50,479 nt of DNA from Methanobacteriota archaeon (GTDB lineage Archaea; Thermoplasmatota; Thermoplasmata; Methanomassiliicoccales; UBA472): positions 1-50,479 of the forward strand of contig JAJFUR010000037.1 in NCBI GenBank assembly GCA_021372335.1, read 5' to 3'. Positions 40,494 to 48,385 of the stretch are shown here, piece after piece. The notes beneath the pieces are model-generated. The model was not told the DNA's origin. It ran no database searches and saw only the letters and a program-made list of their open reading frames with translations. Each line of letters begins with the position of its first letter. The first letter of the stretch is position 1. The position numbers and the translations under genes were made by a program.

Positions 40494-42020
40494 ATGTGCC
40501 CGATATTGATGGGTCAGGGACCCGATAAGATTGAGAAGGTGACCGAGAAGCGGATCACGATCGACCCGATCACCCGGTTGGAGGGCCATGGCAAGATCGA
40601 GATCTTCCTGGACGACAACGGGAACGTGGCAAACGCCTATTGGCAGGTGCCCGAGCTGAGGGGATTCGAGAAGTTCTGCATCGGCAGGTCCGTGGATGAG
40701 CTCAACAAACTGACCTCCAGGCTCTGCGGGGTATGCCCCGGGGCGCACCACCTATGCTCCACCAAGGCGTTGGACGGTGTGTTCGGCGTCGAACCCCCTG
40801 AGACGGCCAAGAAGCTCCGCGAGCTCTTCTACATGGCGCACTACATCCACAGCCACATCGCCCACTTCTACGCCTTGGCGGCCGCTGACTTCGTCCTAGG
40901 CCCCGGGGCCCCGAAGGCCGAGCGGAACATCCTCGGGGTGGTCGCGGCGGTCGGAGTGGAGATCGGCGGCGAGGTCATCAAGCACCGGTCCTACGCCCAG
41001 AAGATCCAGGAGATGCTCGGCGGAAAGGCCACGCACCCGGTGTGCGGCATTCCCGGCGGGTTCTCCAAGAGCATCAGCGAGGACGAGAGGGCGAAGATCG
41101 AGGCAATGGCCAAGTCCTGCGTGGAGTTCAGCAAGTTCACGAACCAGCTGTTCGCAGATGTCGTGCTCAAGAACAAGGACTATCTGGCGCTGATCACCGA
41201 CCCCGGCATCTACTACAACGAGACCTACTACCTGGGCACGGTGGACAAGAACGACAAGATCAACTTCTACGACGGAACGCAGAAGATGATCTCCCCCACC
41301 GGGGAGGAGGTCGCCCGCTACACGGGCAAGGACTACCTGAAGTACATCGCCGAGCACACCCTGCCCTGGTCCTACGAGAAGTTCTGCTACTTCAAGCCGA
41401 TCGGCTGGAAGGGCCTTGTGGACGGGAAGGACAGCGGCATCTACCGCGCCACCCCGCTCGCCAGGCTGAACGTTTCGAAGGGCTTCACCACCCCGCTCGC
41501 GCAGGCGGAGTACGAAAAGTACTTCGGCACGTTCCGGGACCTCGGGGTCAAGGGGCCGATCCATCATACAATGGCGACCCACTGGGCCCGTGTGATCGAG
41601 ATGCTGTACGCCTCGGAAAAGTTGCTGGAGCTGTCCCAGGATCCGGAGATCACCGGCAAACATGTGCGCAACCCTGTGAAGGAGCCTGGCGAGGGCGTCG
41701 GTATATTGGAGGCCCCGCGTGGCACGCTCGTGCACCACTACGTAGCGGACAAGAACGGCATAACAAAGGACGTGAACCTGGTGGTGGGGACCACGAACAA
41801 CAACGCCCCCATGAACCTCAGCGTCCGCAAGGCCGCCACCGCTCTGATCAAGAACTGGCAGGTGTCCGACGGGCTGCTCAACGCCGTGGAGATGGCCTAC
41901 AGGGCCTACGACCCCTGCAACAGCTGCGCCACACACACCCTGCCAGGCCAGATGCCCATCGACGCGGTCATCAGGCGGGCCGACGGCTCGGTCTACAGGA
42001 CCCTTTCCCGCAGCTGCTGA
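40494..42020 (+). CDS. mvhA: F420-non-reducing hydrogenase large subunit MvhA
   Basis: This 508-aa subunit holds the [NiFe] active site. The N-terminal nickel ligands are in SRLCGVCPGAHHLCS (about 75-89) and the C-terminal ones in DPCNSCATH (about 472-480). After the histidine a tail of about 27 residues ending RSC remains, to be removed by a maturation endopeptidase. With MvhD, MvhG and HdrA it should oxidise H2 and pass electrons to heterodisulfide and ferredoxin by flavin bifurcation. The ATG at 40494 follows GGAGGCC. Stop TGA, then a T-rich terminator. Confidence 0.94.
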   Translation: MCPILMGQGPDKIEKVTEKRITIDPITRLEGHGKIEIFLDDNGNVANAYWQVPELRGFEKFCIGRSVDELNKLTSRLCGVCPGAHHLCSTKALDGVFGVEPPETAKKLRELFYMAHYIHSHIAHFYALAAADFVLGPGAPKAERNILGVVAAVGVEIGGEVIKHRSYAQKIQEMLGGKATHPVCGIPGGFSKSISEDERAKIEAMAKSCVEFSKFTNQLFADVVLKNKDYLALITDPGIYYNETYYLGTVDKNDKINFYDGTQKMISPTGEEVARYTGKDYLKYIAEHTLPWSYEKFCYFKPIGWKGLVDGKDSGIYRATPLARLNVSKGFTTPLAQAEYEKYFGTFRDLGVKGPIHHTMATHWARVIEMLYASEKLLELSQDPEITGKHVRNPVKEPGEGVGILEAPRGTLVHHYVADKNGITKDVNLVVGTTNNNAPMNLSVRKAATALIKNWQVSDGLLNAVEMAYRAYDPCNSCATHTLPGQMPIDAVIRRADGSVYRTLSRSC

Positions 42021-42023
42021 AAC

Positions 42024-42055
42024 CCCTTTCCCAACCTTTTCCTGTTTTTTATTTT
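42024..42055 (+). terminator. T-rich terminator after mvhA
   Basis: Several T runs (CTTTCCC, CCTTTTCC, GTTTTTTATTTTG) directly follow the mvhA stop and end the operon before the convergent phosphoesterase gene. Confidence 0.6.
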
Positions 42056-42073
42056 GCGCGGAGGCCTTAAGGG

Positions 42074-42850
42074 TCAATCCTCCATCCGAAAGTACCCTCT
42101 CCGTTTGACCCTGAGCGCCGATACGCTGCCGAGGAGCAATCCGTCCATCAAATACACCTGGCCGTTCGCCAGGTCCACCAGTTCATTGGCCAGGAGGGGG
42201 CCGAGCATTCTCGGCCCTTCCAGATTGACCGGTCCTCCCCCCAAGGACCGGTTGAAGGCCGGGACCATGATCGCCTCGTCCGGGACCCTTTCGTATCTTC
42301 CCCCTCCGCTCCTGAACCGGCAGCGCACCCAGCATCTCTCCACCTGGTTGTGATGGAGCCCGTCCTCGAAGACGACCGCAGGATGATTATGCCCCATTAT
42401 CAGAAGGCGGGACGCCATGACCTCCTGGGACGGCCATGCATGCCCGTGCACGAACCCTACATCGTCAAGGACAAGGCCTCCTTGATCATGAACGGTAACC
42501 TTGGCGGGCACCATGCGCTCGATGTCCGTGTCGTGGTTGCCCTTGACGATGTCTATGCGCGGGTAGTGGCCCAACAGGCTATTGAAGAACCGGGGGACCT
42601 CTGCATGCTCCTGTTTGGTCGAACCGGGGACCTGGTGCTTGACGTCCCCGATTATCACAAGACGGTCTACCCCCTTCGCCAGGTCAATGAGCTCCCGCTG
42701 CATGCGATTGGTCTGCGACGGGATGACTATCCCCCGGAAGCGCATGTCCGTCTCTATCCCGATGTGCAGGTCCCCGACGCACAGCACGCGCTCCTCACCC
42801 AGGACCTCAAGCGCCGGGTGGTCCGGGACCGGGACCGCCTTGGACACCAT
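42074..42850 (-). CDS. Metallophosphoesterase (COG1407-like)
   Basis: This 258-aa calcineurin-like phosphoesterase has the metal motifs GDLHIG (about 27-32), GDVKH, GNHD (about 103-106) and GHNHP. It resembles the archaeal COG1407 group, some of which sit beside DNA repair genes. The substrate is unknown. It overlaps nothing but starts directly after the stop of the next phosphoesterase gene (TAG then ATG), so the two are probably cotranscribed. Stop TGA. Confidence 0.75.
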   Translation of the reverse strand: MVSKAVPVPDHPALEVLGEERVLCVGDLHIGIETDMRFRGIVIPSQTNRMQRELIDLAKGVDRLVIIGDVKHQVPGSTKQEHAEVPRFFNSLLGHYPRIDIVKGNHDTDIERMVPAKVTVHDQGGLVLDDVGFVHGHAWPSQEVMASRLLIMGHNHPAVVFEDGLHHNQVERCWVRCRFRSGGGRYERVPDEAIMVPAFNRSLGGGPVNLEGPRMLGPLLANELVDLANGQVYLMDGLLLGSVSALRVKRRGYFRMED

Positions 42851-43525
42851 CTACGCGCCCCTGAGCAGCCGGGAGGCGAGCATCTCCGGCAACCCGTTCT
42901 CCCTCACCCCGGCGATCACGGTGCGCTGGTCGTAGCCCACCCGCACCATGCTGAAGGTCCATTCCGCCGTATCAAGGATGGCGTAGGAGGCCCGAGGGTC
43001 ACCGTCCCTGGGCTGCCCCACTGAACCAGGGTTGATGACATGGCCGCTCGGGAACTGCGCTATGTACGGCATATGGGTATGGCCAAGCACCAGGAGCTTG
43101 GCGCCGGCCACCGCCAGCAGCTCGTCGCTCACGTGCTCTTCGAATATGTACTCGGACATATGCCGTGGGGACCCGTGGTGAATGGCCGCCATAACCCCAT
43201 CCACCGGCCGATGGATGGAATTCGGCAGATCGCGAATGAAGGCGTAGGTGGATGAGGAGATATGCCCCCTCGTCCACTCAATGGCAGCGGCGGCGATGCT
43301 GTTCATGCCCTTTGTCCCCACCAATACGGCCCTGTCGTGGTTCCCGGCGATGCAGTGCACCTCCCTCCCCCTCAGGAGCTCCACGACCTCATCTGGGAAG
43401 GTGTAGTATCCAAGGATGTCCCCCGCGCAGTACACCGTTCCCACGTTCCGAGCGCTCATGTCCTGCAGGACCGCTTCCAAGGCTGGAAGGTTCGCATGGA
43501 CGTCCGAGATCAGGCCGACCTTCAT
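42851..43525 (-). CDS. Metallophosphoesterase (YfcE/MJ0936-like)
   Basis: This 224-aa enzyme begins with the family strand KVGLISDVHANLPALEAVL. It contains GDILGY, GNHDRAVL and LVLGHTHMPY metal-binding motifs, with an INPGSVGQPRDGDPRASYAI C-terminal signature typical of small phosphodiesterases. I chose the ATG at 43525, which has GAGGT at 6 nt. Its 5' end is inside the region just before the Nnr stop, in the same direction. Ends in TAG. Confidence 0.78.
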   Translation of the reverse strand: MKVGLISDVHANLPALEAVLQDMSARNVGTVYCAGDILGYYTFPDEVVELLRGREVHCIAGNHDRAVLVGTKGMNSIAAAAIEWTRGHISSSTYAFIRDLPNSIHRPVDGVMAAIHHGSPRHMSEYIFEEHVSDELLAVAGAKLLVLGHTHMPYIAQFPSGHVINPGSVGQPRDGDPRASYAILDTAEWTFSMVRVGYDQRTVIAGVRENGLPEMLASRLLRGA

Positions 43526-43538
43526 CTGCATACCTCTT

Positions 43539-44969
43539 TCATAGTTTCGACAGGCATCGCTGGAGGACCCGCGGGACACGCTCGAGCAGGTCCGTGGCCA
43601 TCAGGCCATAGCTGTACTCCTCGAAAGCCATGTCCCCCGCCGAACCATTGAGATAGGCGGCGGCGCGGGCGGCGTTGAAGGGGGCCATCCCCTTTGAGAG
43701 CAGGCCGGCGGTGATCCCCGCCAGCACGTCCCCCGTGCCGCCCACGCTCATGCCCGCGTTGCCGGTCCGGTTGAGCTTGACCCTTCGCCCGTCGGTGATG
43801 ACGTCCACCCTCCCTTTGAGGAGGACGGTCCAGCCGGTCCTGGCGGCCAGTTCCTTCGCCGCCTCGGTCCTTCCCCCGTCGTCCTTGGGCACGGGCTGGC
43901 CGATCAGCCCCTCCAGCTCCCCGTGGTGTGGGGTGAGGACCCCTTTCTTGCCCTTGAGCATGTCCAGATGTCCGGCCACGGCCTTCAATGCATCCGCGTC
44001 GAGCACCATTGGCAAGGTGCATTTCGAGAAGACTCCTCTCACTCCAGCCAAGGTGTCTTCGTCATCCCCGAGCCCCGGGCCCAGGAGGACCACGTCCATT
44101 CCCTTGCAGAGGGCGAGCGTCCTCTCGACGCTCCCGACGCCAAATCTCCTCCCAGCCAAAGGGACCGTGATCAGGTTGGGGGAATAGCTCGCAATGACCC
44201 CCCGGACCACGTCGGGGCAGGCCACGAAGACCAGGTCTGTCCCGACGCGGTATGCGGCCAGTCCCGCGAGGGTCGGCGCCCCCGTGTAGGGGCCCCCACC
44301 GACCACCAGCAACCTTCCATTCTGTCCCTTATGCGAGTCCGGGGAGGGCAGCGGGAAGTGTACCAGGTCCCCCGGCCCGACGTACCTTTCCGCCTCGGCC
44401 GGGATGCCTATATCCTTCACCACGATCTCCCCGCACCGTCCCTCGTCCATTCCGACCTTGAGGTCATGGAAGGTCACCGTGACCGCGGGACGGACGGCCA
44501 GCCCGGTCCCCATCCCCGAGGGAACATCGACCGAGACCACCGGCCTGCCCGAGGCGTTGATGGCCCTGATGAGCGTCGCATACGGCTCCCTGGGCTCGCC
44601 CTTGGCCCCGACGCCGAGGAGCGCGTCCACTAACAGATCATAGGCGGAGAGGTCCTCCCCCGAGTAGACCCCGTGCAGTTCCTCGACCTTCTCGAAGTTG
44701 AGGCGGGCCTCAGGGGACCGTATGTGCGAAGGGGGCAATGCCAGTAGCACCCTTACGCGGTTGGCCTTCATCAATGCCCTGGCGGTCACGAAGCCATCCC
44801 CCCCGTTGTTGCCTGTACCGCAGAGGATTGCGATGCGCAGCCCTTCACCAAAGCGGGAGGTGATCTCCTTGGCCACGACCTGACCGGCGTTCTCCATGAG
44901 GACCTCGGGCGGCACCCCCAGGAACTCCGAATTGATATCCAGGACCCGGACCTCCTCCTGCTCGATCAT
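43539..44969 (-). CDS. nnr: Bifunctional NAD(P)HX epimerase/dehydratase (Nnr)
   Basis: This 476-aa repair enzyme restores hydrated NAD(P)H. The N-terminal YjeF/NnrE epimerase domain (about 1-205) contains VLMENAGQ, LCGTGNNGGDGFVTAR and VDALLGVG. The C-terminal ADP-dependent NnrD dehydratase domain (about 210-476) contains NGRLLVVGGGPYTGAPTLA, LTPHHGELEGLIG and the TGNAGMSVGGTGDVLAGITAG nucleotide-binding motif. Fusion of both is common in archaea. Stop TGA. Confidence 0.9.
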   Translation of the reverse strand: MIEQEEVRVLDINSEFLGVPPEVLMENAGQVVAKEITSRFGEGLRIAILCGTGNNGGDGFVTARALMKANRVRVLLALPPSHIRSPEARLNFEKVEELHGVYSGEDLSAYDLLVDALLGVGAKGEPREPYATLIRAINASGRPVVSVDVPSGMGTGLAVRPAVTVTFHDLKVGMDEGRCGEIVVKDIGIPAEAERYVGPGDLVHFPLPSPDSHKGQNGRLLVVGGGPYTGAPTLAGLAAYRVGTDLVFVACPDVVRGVIASYSPNLITVPLAGRRFGVGSVERTLALCKGMDVVLLGPGLGDDEDTLAGVRGVFSKCTLPMVLDADALKAVAGHLDMLKGKKGVLTPHHGELEGLIGQPVPKDDGGRTEAAKELAARTGWTVLLKGRVDVITDGRRVKLNRTGNAGMSVGGTGDVLAGITAGLLSKGMAPFNAARAAAYLNGSAGDMAFEEYSYGLMATDLLERVPRVLQRCLSKL

Positions 44970-45020
44970 GGATAGGGCATGGCCTTGGATGGGAATAATC
45001 CTTTCCAGACATCGACAAGC

Positions 45021-45031
45021 AATTTATATCA
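45021..45031 (+). promoter_or_regulatory. TATA box for the DUF211 gene
   Basis: AATTTATATC lies about 35-40 nt before the ATG at 45063, giving a leader of about 12 nt with GGAAGAA. Confidence 0.55.
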
Positions 45032-45062
45032 GGACCCCATTTTAAAGCTGGAAGAATCCAAG

Positions 45063-45353
45063 ATGTCCGAGATAAAACGTTTGGTGCTGGACGTGCTCAA
45101 GCCCCACCACCCGTCCATAATCGACCTGGCAACGAGGCTCAGCGTCGTCGAGGGGGTGTCCGGGGTCAACTGCACTTTAGATGAAGTGGACCAGGAGACC
45201 GAGAGCATCAAGATAACGATCGAGGGGACCGCCATCAACTACGAGGATGTGGAGGAGGTCATCATCGACTCCGGGGCGGTCATCCATTCCGTGGACAGCG
45301 TGTCCGCGGGCAAGAAGCTGGTGGAAGAGGTGGAGACCCCTCAGGACCGCTGA
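45063..45353 (+). CDS. DUF211 family protein
   Basis: This 96-aa ferredoxin-like fold protein matches the archaeal DUF211 family (COG1888): IKRLVLDVLKPHHPSIIDLA at the N-terminus, GVSGVNCTLDEVDQETESIK, then TAINYEDVEEVIIDSGAVIH and SVDSVSAGKKLVEE. Structures in the family form ring-like oligomers; the function is not established, as far as I know. I chose the ATG at 45063 because upstream codons overlap the promoter. Its 3' end overlaps the convergent srp19 gene by 13 bp. Stop TGA. Confidence 0.82.
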   Translation: MSEIKRLVLDVLKPHHPSIIDLATRLSVVEGVSGVNCTLDEVDQETESIKITIEGTAINYEDVEEVIIDSGAVIHSVDSVSAGKKLVEEVETPQDR

Positions 45354-45634
45354 GCGCTTGCCAGCAGCTCCCCCACCTTCAGGACCAATTGGGACTTGGG
45401 CCCGGTTCGCTCGACCAGCACCCTTCCCCCGCTGGAGAACCAGTTGGCGGGATAGCGCTTCTCCCGCTCGACCTTATGCTGCAGCCCCAGTTGCCTGAGG
45501 GCCGCTGAGATCATATCGACGGTAGGATTGACAACGGCCAGCCCCTTTTTGACCTTACGCCCTCGGGACCGGGGCCTGGACCGGTCGAAGTACTCCGGCC
45601 AGAGCACCCACGCGGTGTCCTCGTCCAGAGCCAT
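45341..45634 (-). CDS. srp19: Signal recognition particle 19 kDa protein
   Basis: This 97-aa protein binds SRP RNA helices 6 and 8 and prepares it for SRP54. The pattern VLWPEYFDRSRPRSRGRKV near the N-terminus and NPTVDMISAALRQLGL are characteristic of the family. The C-terminal region includes YPANWFSSGGRVLVE. It follows eS8 by 16 bp in a small operon. Stop TGA overlaps the DUF211 3' end. Confidence 0.9.
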   Translation of the reverse strand: MALDEDTAWVLWPEYFDRSRPRSRGRKVKKGLAVVNPTVDMISAALRQLGLQHKVEREKRYPANWFSSGGRVLVERTGPKSQLVLKVGELLASAQRS

Positions 45635-45650
45635 GGGCGACCCCGTGCCC

Positions 45651-46034
45651 CTACTCCTTCACGAGGATGGCGTTGATGGAGCCGTCCTGTCCCGGTCTGG
45701 AGGTGACCTTTGCCGGGCCGAGCTCGGTCTGGATGACCGCGCCCTTGGTGATTATGTTGCGCTGAACGTAGTTCGGGTTGGCGGGGCTCTCCTTGACGGT
45801 GATGATCTTGGCCTTCTGGGTCTTGTTGGTGGCCGGGTCGACGACATTGGCGAACTGGGCCTTCAGCAGGCGCACCTTGGTGTTCGCCCCGCGCACCCTG
45901 GACACCGACCGCTTCTCGCTGCCCACAAGGGTGAAGACGGGCTCCTTGCCGATCTCGTACCTCCGTTTCTTCCTGGACAGCGTCAAACGCCCGCCAGTGG
46001 GCTTCCTCTTGGACCTACCTTGCCATATTGCCAT
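45651..46034 (-). CDS. rps8e: 30S ribosomal protein eS8
   Basis: This 127-aa protein has the family N-terminus [20 protein letters not shown] and the [15 protein letters not shown] region, then [18 protein letters not shown]. The C-terminal [21 protein letters not shown] is conserved in archaea. It lies at the start of a small operon with srp19. Ends in TAG. Confidence 0.92.
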   Translation of the reverse strand: MAIWQGRSKRKPTGGRLTLSRKKRRYEIGKEPVFTLVGSEKRSVSRVRGANTKVRLLKAQFANVVDPATNKTQKAKIITVKESPANPNYVQRNIITKGAVIQTELGPAKVTSRPGQDGSINAILVKE

Positions 46035-46062
46035 AGCAATCCTGGGCCACCTAAATAGGCTT

Positions 46063-46075
46063 GTCTATAAAAACC
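46063..46075 (-). promoter_or_regulatory. TATA box for the eS8-srp19 operon
   Basis: On the minus strand GGTTTTTATAGAC is about 30-40 nt before the eS8 ATG at 46034, so the leader is about 10 nt. Confidence 0.55.
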
Positions 46076-46087
46076 TTGGCCTCCGGT

Positions 46088-46726
46088 CTAGAGGTCCAGT
46101 AGGGTCAGGCGGACCTCGTCCCCAAGCTCCATCATCCCTGCATAGTGGTCCTTGGCGGCCCCCGGGTTCATATACCACACGCCCTCCTTCATGGTCACCC
46201 CGCGGTCCTCATGGATATGCCCGGAGAGGACCACCGCGGGCCTGCATCTCTCTACGGCATCGCGCACCGCCCTGCTCCCAACGTGCCGGTTCGAGTAGGT
46301 GAGGTCGAAGGTACCATAGGCGGGGCAATGCAGCACCAGGACCATGCCCTCCTCCATGATCGGCCTCAGCGATCTTGATATCTCCTCCTCCGGCATCTCG
46401 AACGGGGTACGGAACACGCTCGGGTTCGAACCTCCCAATCCTCCCCACGTCCGACCGTCTACCCTCACCTTATGCCTGTGAAGGCAGACTGCGCTCCGCT
46501 CGATGAAGGCCTCCGTTCCCAAGGGATCGCAGTTGCCCGGGACGGCGTAGCAACTTGCGCCGAGGGAACGGATGAAGTCCTCCGCATAGGCCGGAGGCCC
46601 GAAGTGTGTGATGTCCCCGAGCAGCACCGCCTCTTCCAAGGAATGCTCCCGCATCAGCTCCCTGGCCGCCTCGGCCACCCACTCCCGGCGATGCACGTCC
46701 GAGAGAACAAGGTACCTTCCGCTCAC
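46088..46726 (-). CDS. Metallophosphoesterase, GTG start
   Basis: This 212-aa calcineurin-like phosphoesterase shows LVLSDVHR (near residue 6), LLGDITHFG, GNCDP and the VLSGHIHEDRG motif. A C-terminal NPGAAKDHYAGMMEL-like ending is typical of the YfcE-like group. I chose GTG at 46726 because the TATA box at 46748-46758 places transcription at the same base, indicating a leaderless mRNA. The upstream in-frame codons are not phosphoesterase-like. It follows the presenilin-like gene in the same direction. Ends in TAG. Confidence 0.75.
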   Translation of the reverse strand: MSGRYLVLSDVHRREWVAEAARELMREHSLEEAVLLGDITHFGPPAYAEDFIRSLGASCYAVPGNCDPLGTEAFIERSAVCLHRHKVRVDGRTWGGLGGSNPSVFRTPFEMPEEEISRSLRPIMEEGMVLVLHCPAYGTFDLTYSNRHVGSRAVRDAVERCRPAVVLSGHIHEDRGVTMKEGVWYMNPGAAKDHYAGMMELGDEVRLTLLDL

Positions 46727-46747
46727 ATCCAGCGGTAATGGCGAAAG

Positions 46748-46758
46748 GGATAAAGCAT
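46748..46758 (-). promoter_or_regulatory. TATA box for the GTG-start phosphoesterase
   Basis: On the minus strand AAATGCTTTATCC is about 22-32 nt before the GTG at 46726, supporting a leaderless start. It overlaps the 3' end region of the presenilin-like gene's downstream flank. Confidence 0.5.
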
Positions 46759-46763
46759 TTTGC

Positions 46764-47675
46764 TCAGGCAAAGCCGAAGCCGAGGTCCTGGTAGACCAAC
46801 AGGTAGGAGAGGGCATACCCTATTATGGCGGAGCCGTTCAGGAACGGCAGGCCGGCCTGGGGCCTGCCCTTGGAGATGAGGAGCATCAGGGCTGCGAGCC
46901 CTATCGTCACCGCGACCAACGTGAGCAGGGCCACGCTCATGGCCGGCCACGGCCAGCCTGCCCCGCTCACCGGGGGAAGGTTGGCCGCCGCCGAGACCAC
47001 GAGCACGGAGGGGATGACCGCGTCCCCCAGCCCCATGAGCATCATCTCCCTCTCGGCGTCCTTGCTTCGGTCCTTGAGGTCCAGCTGGGCGAGGTCGGTC
47101 CCATGACGACCCGGCACTACGAGGACGATCGGGAGGCCCAGGTCCCCCACCCCCTCGGCCAGGGTGAGCATGTGTTTGGTGACGTAGACGGAGATGGCAT
47201 CATACATGGCCATGACGGTGAGCAATATGAGGGACGGCAGGATGCCGAGGGTGATGCCGAGGACCAACGCAGCCCCCGCGCCGATGATGAGGCCCGCGGC
47301 GTTCACCACGTACCAGCGCGGGTACTTGTACATAAGGGTGAGCACCCCGGCGGCCATGGCAAGCCCGAAGCCGAGCGAGAGGGCCTCCCCCTGTCCGGCC
47401 AGCAATAGGAAGAGCGAACCGATGGAGAATAGCCCGACCCCCAACGCCCCCATCAGCAGGGCTTTGAGCAGCCCCCGGCGGGCGCGCTTGATCAGCACCA
47501 GCATCGCCCCCGTCATGACCACCACCAGTATTATGAATACGATGGGGCTCGTCGGGTCGTTCTGGTCCTGGAATGCCCTATAGCCGCTGGGCACAGAGGG
47601 CACCACCAGCAGCGCCGCCAAGGGCACGGCGAGGAACATCCCTATCAGAAGAACGTACTGCCTGGCGGTGCGCAT
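46764..47675 (-). CDS. Presenilin/SPP-like intramembrane aspartyl protease (A22, COG3389)
   Basis: This 303-aa protein has about nine hydrophobic helices. The two active-site aspartates are in MYDAISVY (Asp159) and MLMGLGDAVIPS (Asp218), with the PAL region relaxed to LPFLNGSAIIGY near residue 280. Archaeal presenilin homologues cleave membrane-anchored peptides within the bilayer. The relaxed PAL motif resembles other archaeal members, as I recall. Start ATG at 47675 with TATA (47695-47705) about 25 nt upstream. Stop TGA. Confidence 0.85.
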   Translation of the reverse strand: MRTARQYVLLIGMFLAVPLAALLVVPSVPSGYRAFQDQNDPTSPIVFIILVVVMTGAMLVLIKRARRGLLKALLMGALGVGLFSIGSLFLLLAGQGEALSLGFGLAMAAGVLTLMYKYPRWYVVNAAGLIIGAGAALVLGITLGILPSLILLTVMAMYDAISVYVTKHMLTLAEGVGDLGLPIVLVVPGRHGTDLAQLDLKDRSKDAEREMMLMGLGDAVIPSVLVVSAAANLPPVSGAGWPWPAMSVALLTLVAVTIGLAALMLLISKGRPQAGLPFLNGSAIIGYALSYLLVYQDLGFGFA

Positions 47676-47694
47676 GGGTGGAAATGGCCGGACA

Positions 47695-47705
47695 GGCTTA
47701 AATCG
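47695..47705 (-). promoter_or_regulatory. TATA box for the presenilin-like gene
   Basis: On the minus strand CGATTTAAGCC is about 25 nt before the ATG at 47675, implying a leaderless transcript. Confidence 0.5.
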
Positions 47706-47729
47706 TTAATGCCCTCCGCGAACGGAAGG

Positions 47730-48347
47730 TCATTCCATGGATACGTTGCCATAGGCCACCTTGCCGGTGATCTTGGCCACCTTGACCTTCACCCTGGACC
47801 CCTTCACGGTGCCGGGAACATAGATGATATAATCGAACATGCGGGCCACTCCATCGCCCTTCTTGCCCACGTCCTCGATCATCATCTCGTACACCCCGCC
47901 CTCCCGCAGCCCCTCCTCGGTGGGCTTCTGGACCTTGCGGACGTTGACGGGACGATGGGCGCCGCAGGCCTCGCATTCAAGGATGAGCACACGGTCCTCC
48001 TTGGTGATGTGCGTGTCCGGTCTCCCGCACTCCGAGCAGACCACGAACGTGTCCACGTAGCTCTGCACCTTGTCCGCGATCTGGGCCGAGGTGAGGCGGG
48101 TCTTGAAGATGACGCGCCGCCCCTCCAGGGTGCCGGGTGTGCCAAGCTCCCTGAGGAGGTACTGCAGCACATGCTCAGGCTCCCGGCGCAATGCGTCCAC
48201 AACATCCCCGAAGTTACGGAAGACGGTGGTCTTCCCCTCCTGGAACACGTCCGGCTCGGGGACCACGAACCGTTCGTGCTTCTCAATGGTCTCCGGCAGC
48301 TGCGTCTTGGCCCGGTCCAGCAAGGAAAGGTAGTCATCATTGGGCAT
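47730..48347 (-). CDS. Translation initiation factor aIF2 beta with TRAM domain
   Basis: This 205-aa protein is the beta subunit of the heterotrimeric aIF2, which brings initiator tRNA to the ribosome. The core (about 30-90) contains NFGDVVDALRREPEHVLQYL and LGTPGTLEGRRVIF. The zinc module has CSECG and CEACG (about 104-127). The C-terminal about 60 residues form a TRAM-like beta-barrel, an extension seen in some euryarchaeal aIF2 beta. The ATG at 48347 has GGAGG upstream. Stop TGA. Confidence 0.9.
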   Translation of the reverse strand: MPNDDYLSLLDRAKTQLPETIEKHERFVVPEPDVFQEGKTTVFRNFGDVVDALRREPEHVLQYLLRELGTPGTLEGRRVIFKTRLTSAQIADKVQSYVDTFVVCSECGRPDTHITKEDRVLILECEACGAHRPVNVRKVQKPTEEGLREGGVYEMMIEDVGKKGDGVARMFDYIIYVPGTVKGSRVKVKVAKITGKVAYGNVSME

Positions 48348-48373
48348 GTCGATCGGTCCTCCAAGTCCCCCAT

Positions 48374-48385
48374 GCGATATAAAGC
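48374..48385 (-). promoter_or_regulatory. TATA box for aIF2 beta
   Basis: On the minus strand GCTTTATATCGC lies about 30-38 nt before the ATG at 48347, immediately after the pyrG stop. Confidence 0.55.

Noticed and set aside
46422-46432. Palindromic GGGTTCGAACC resembling a tRNA T-arm
   Set aside because: It lies within the coding sequence of a conserved phosphoesterase and has no matching acceptor, D or anticodon arms around it.
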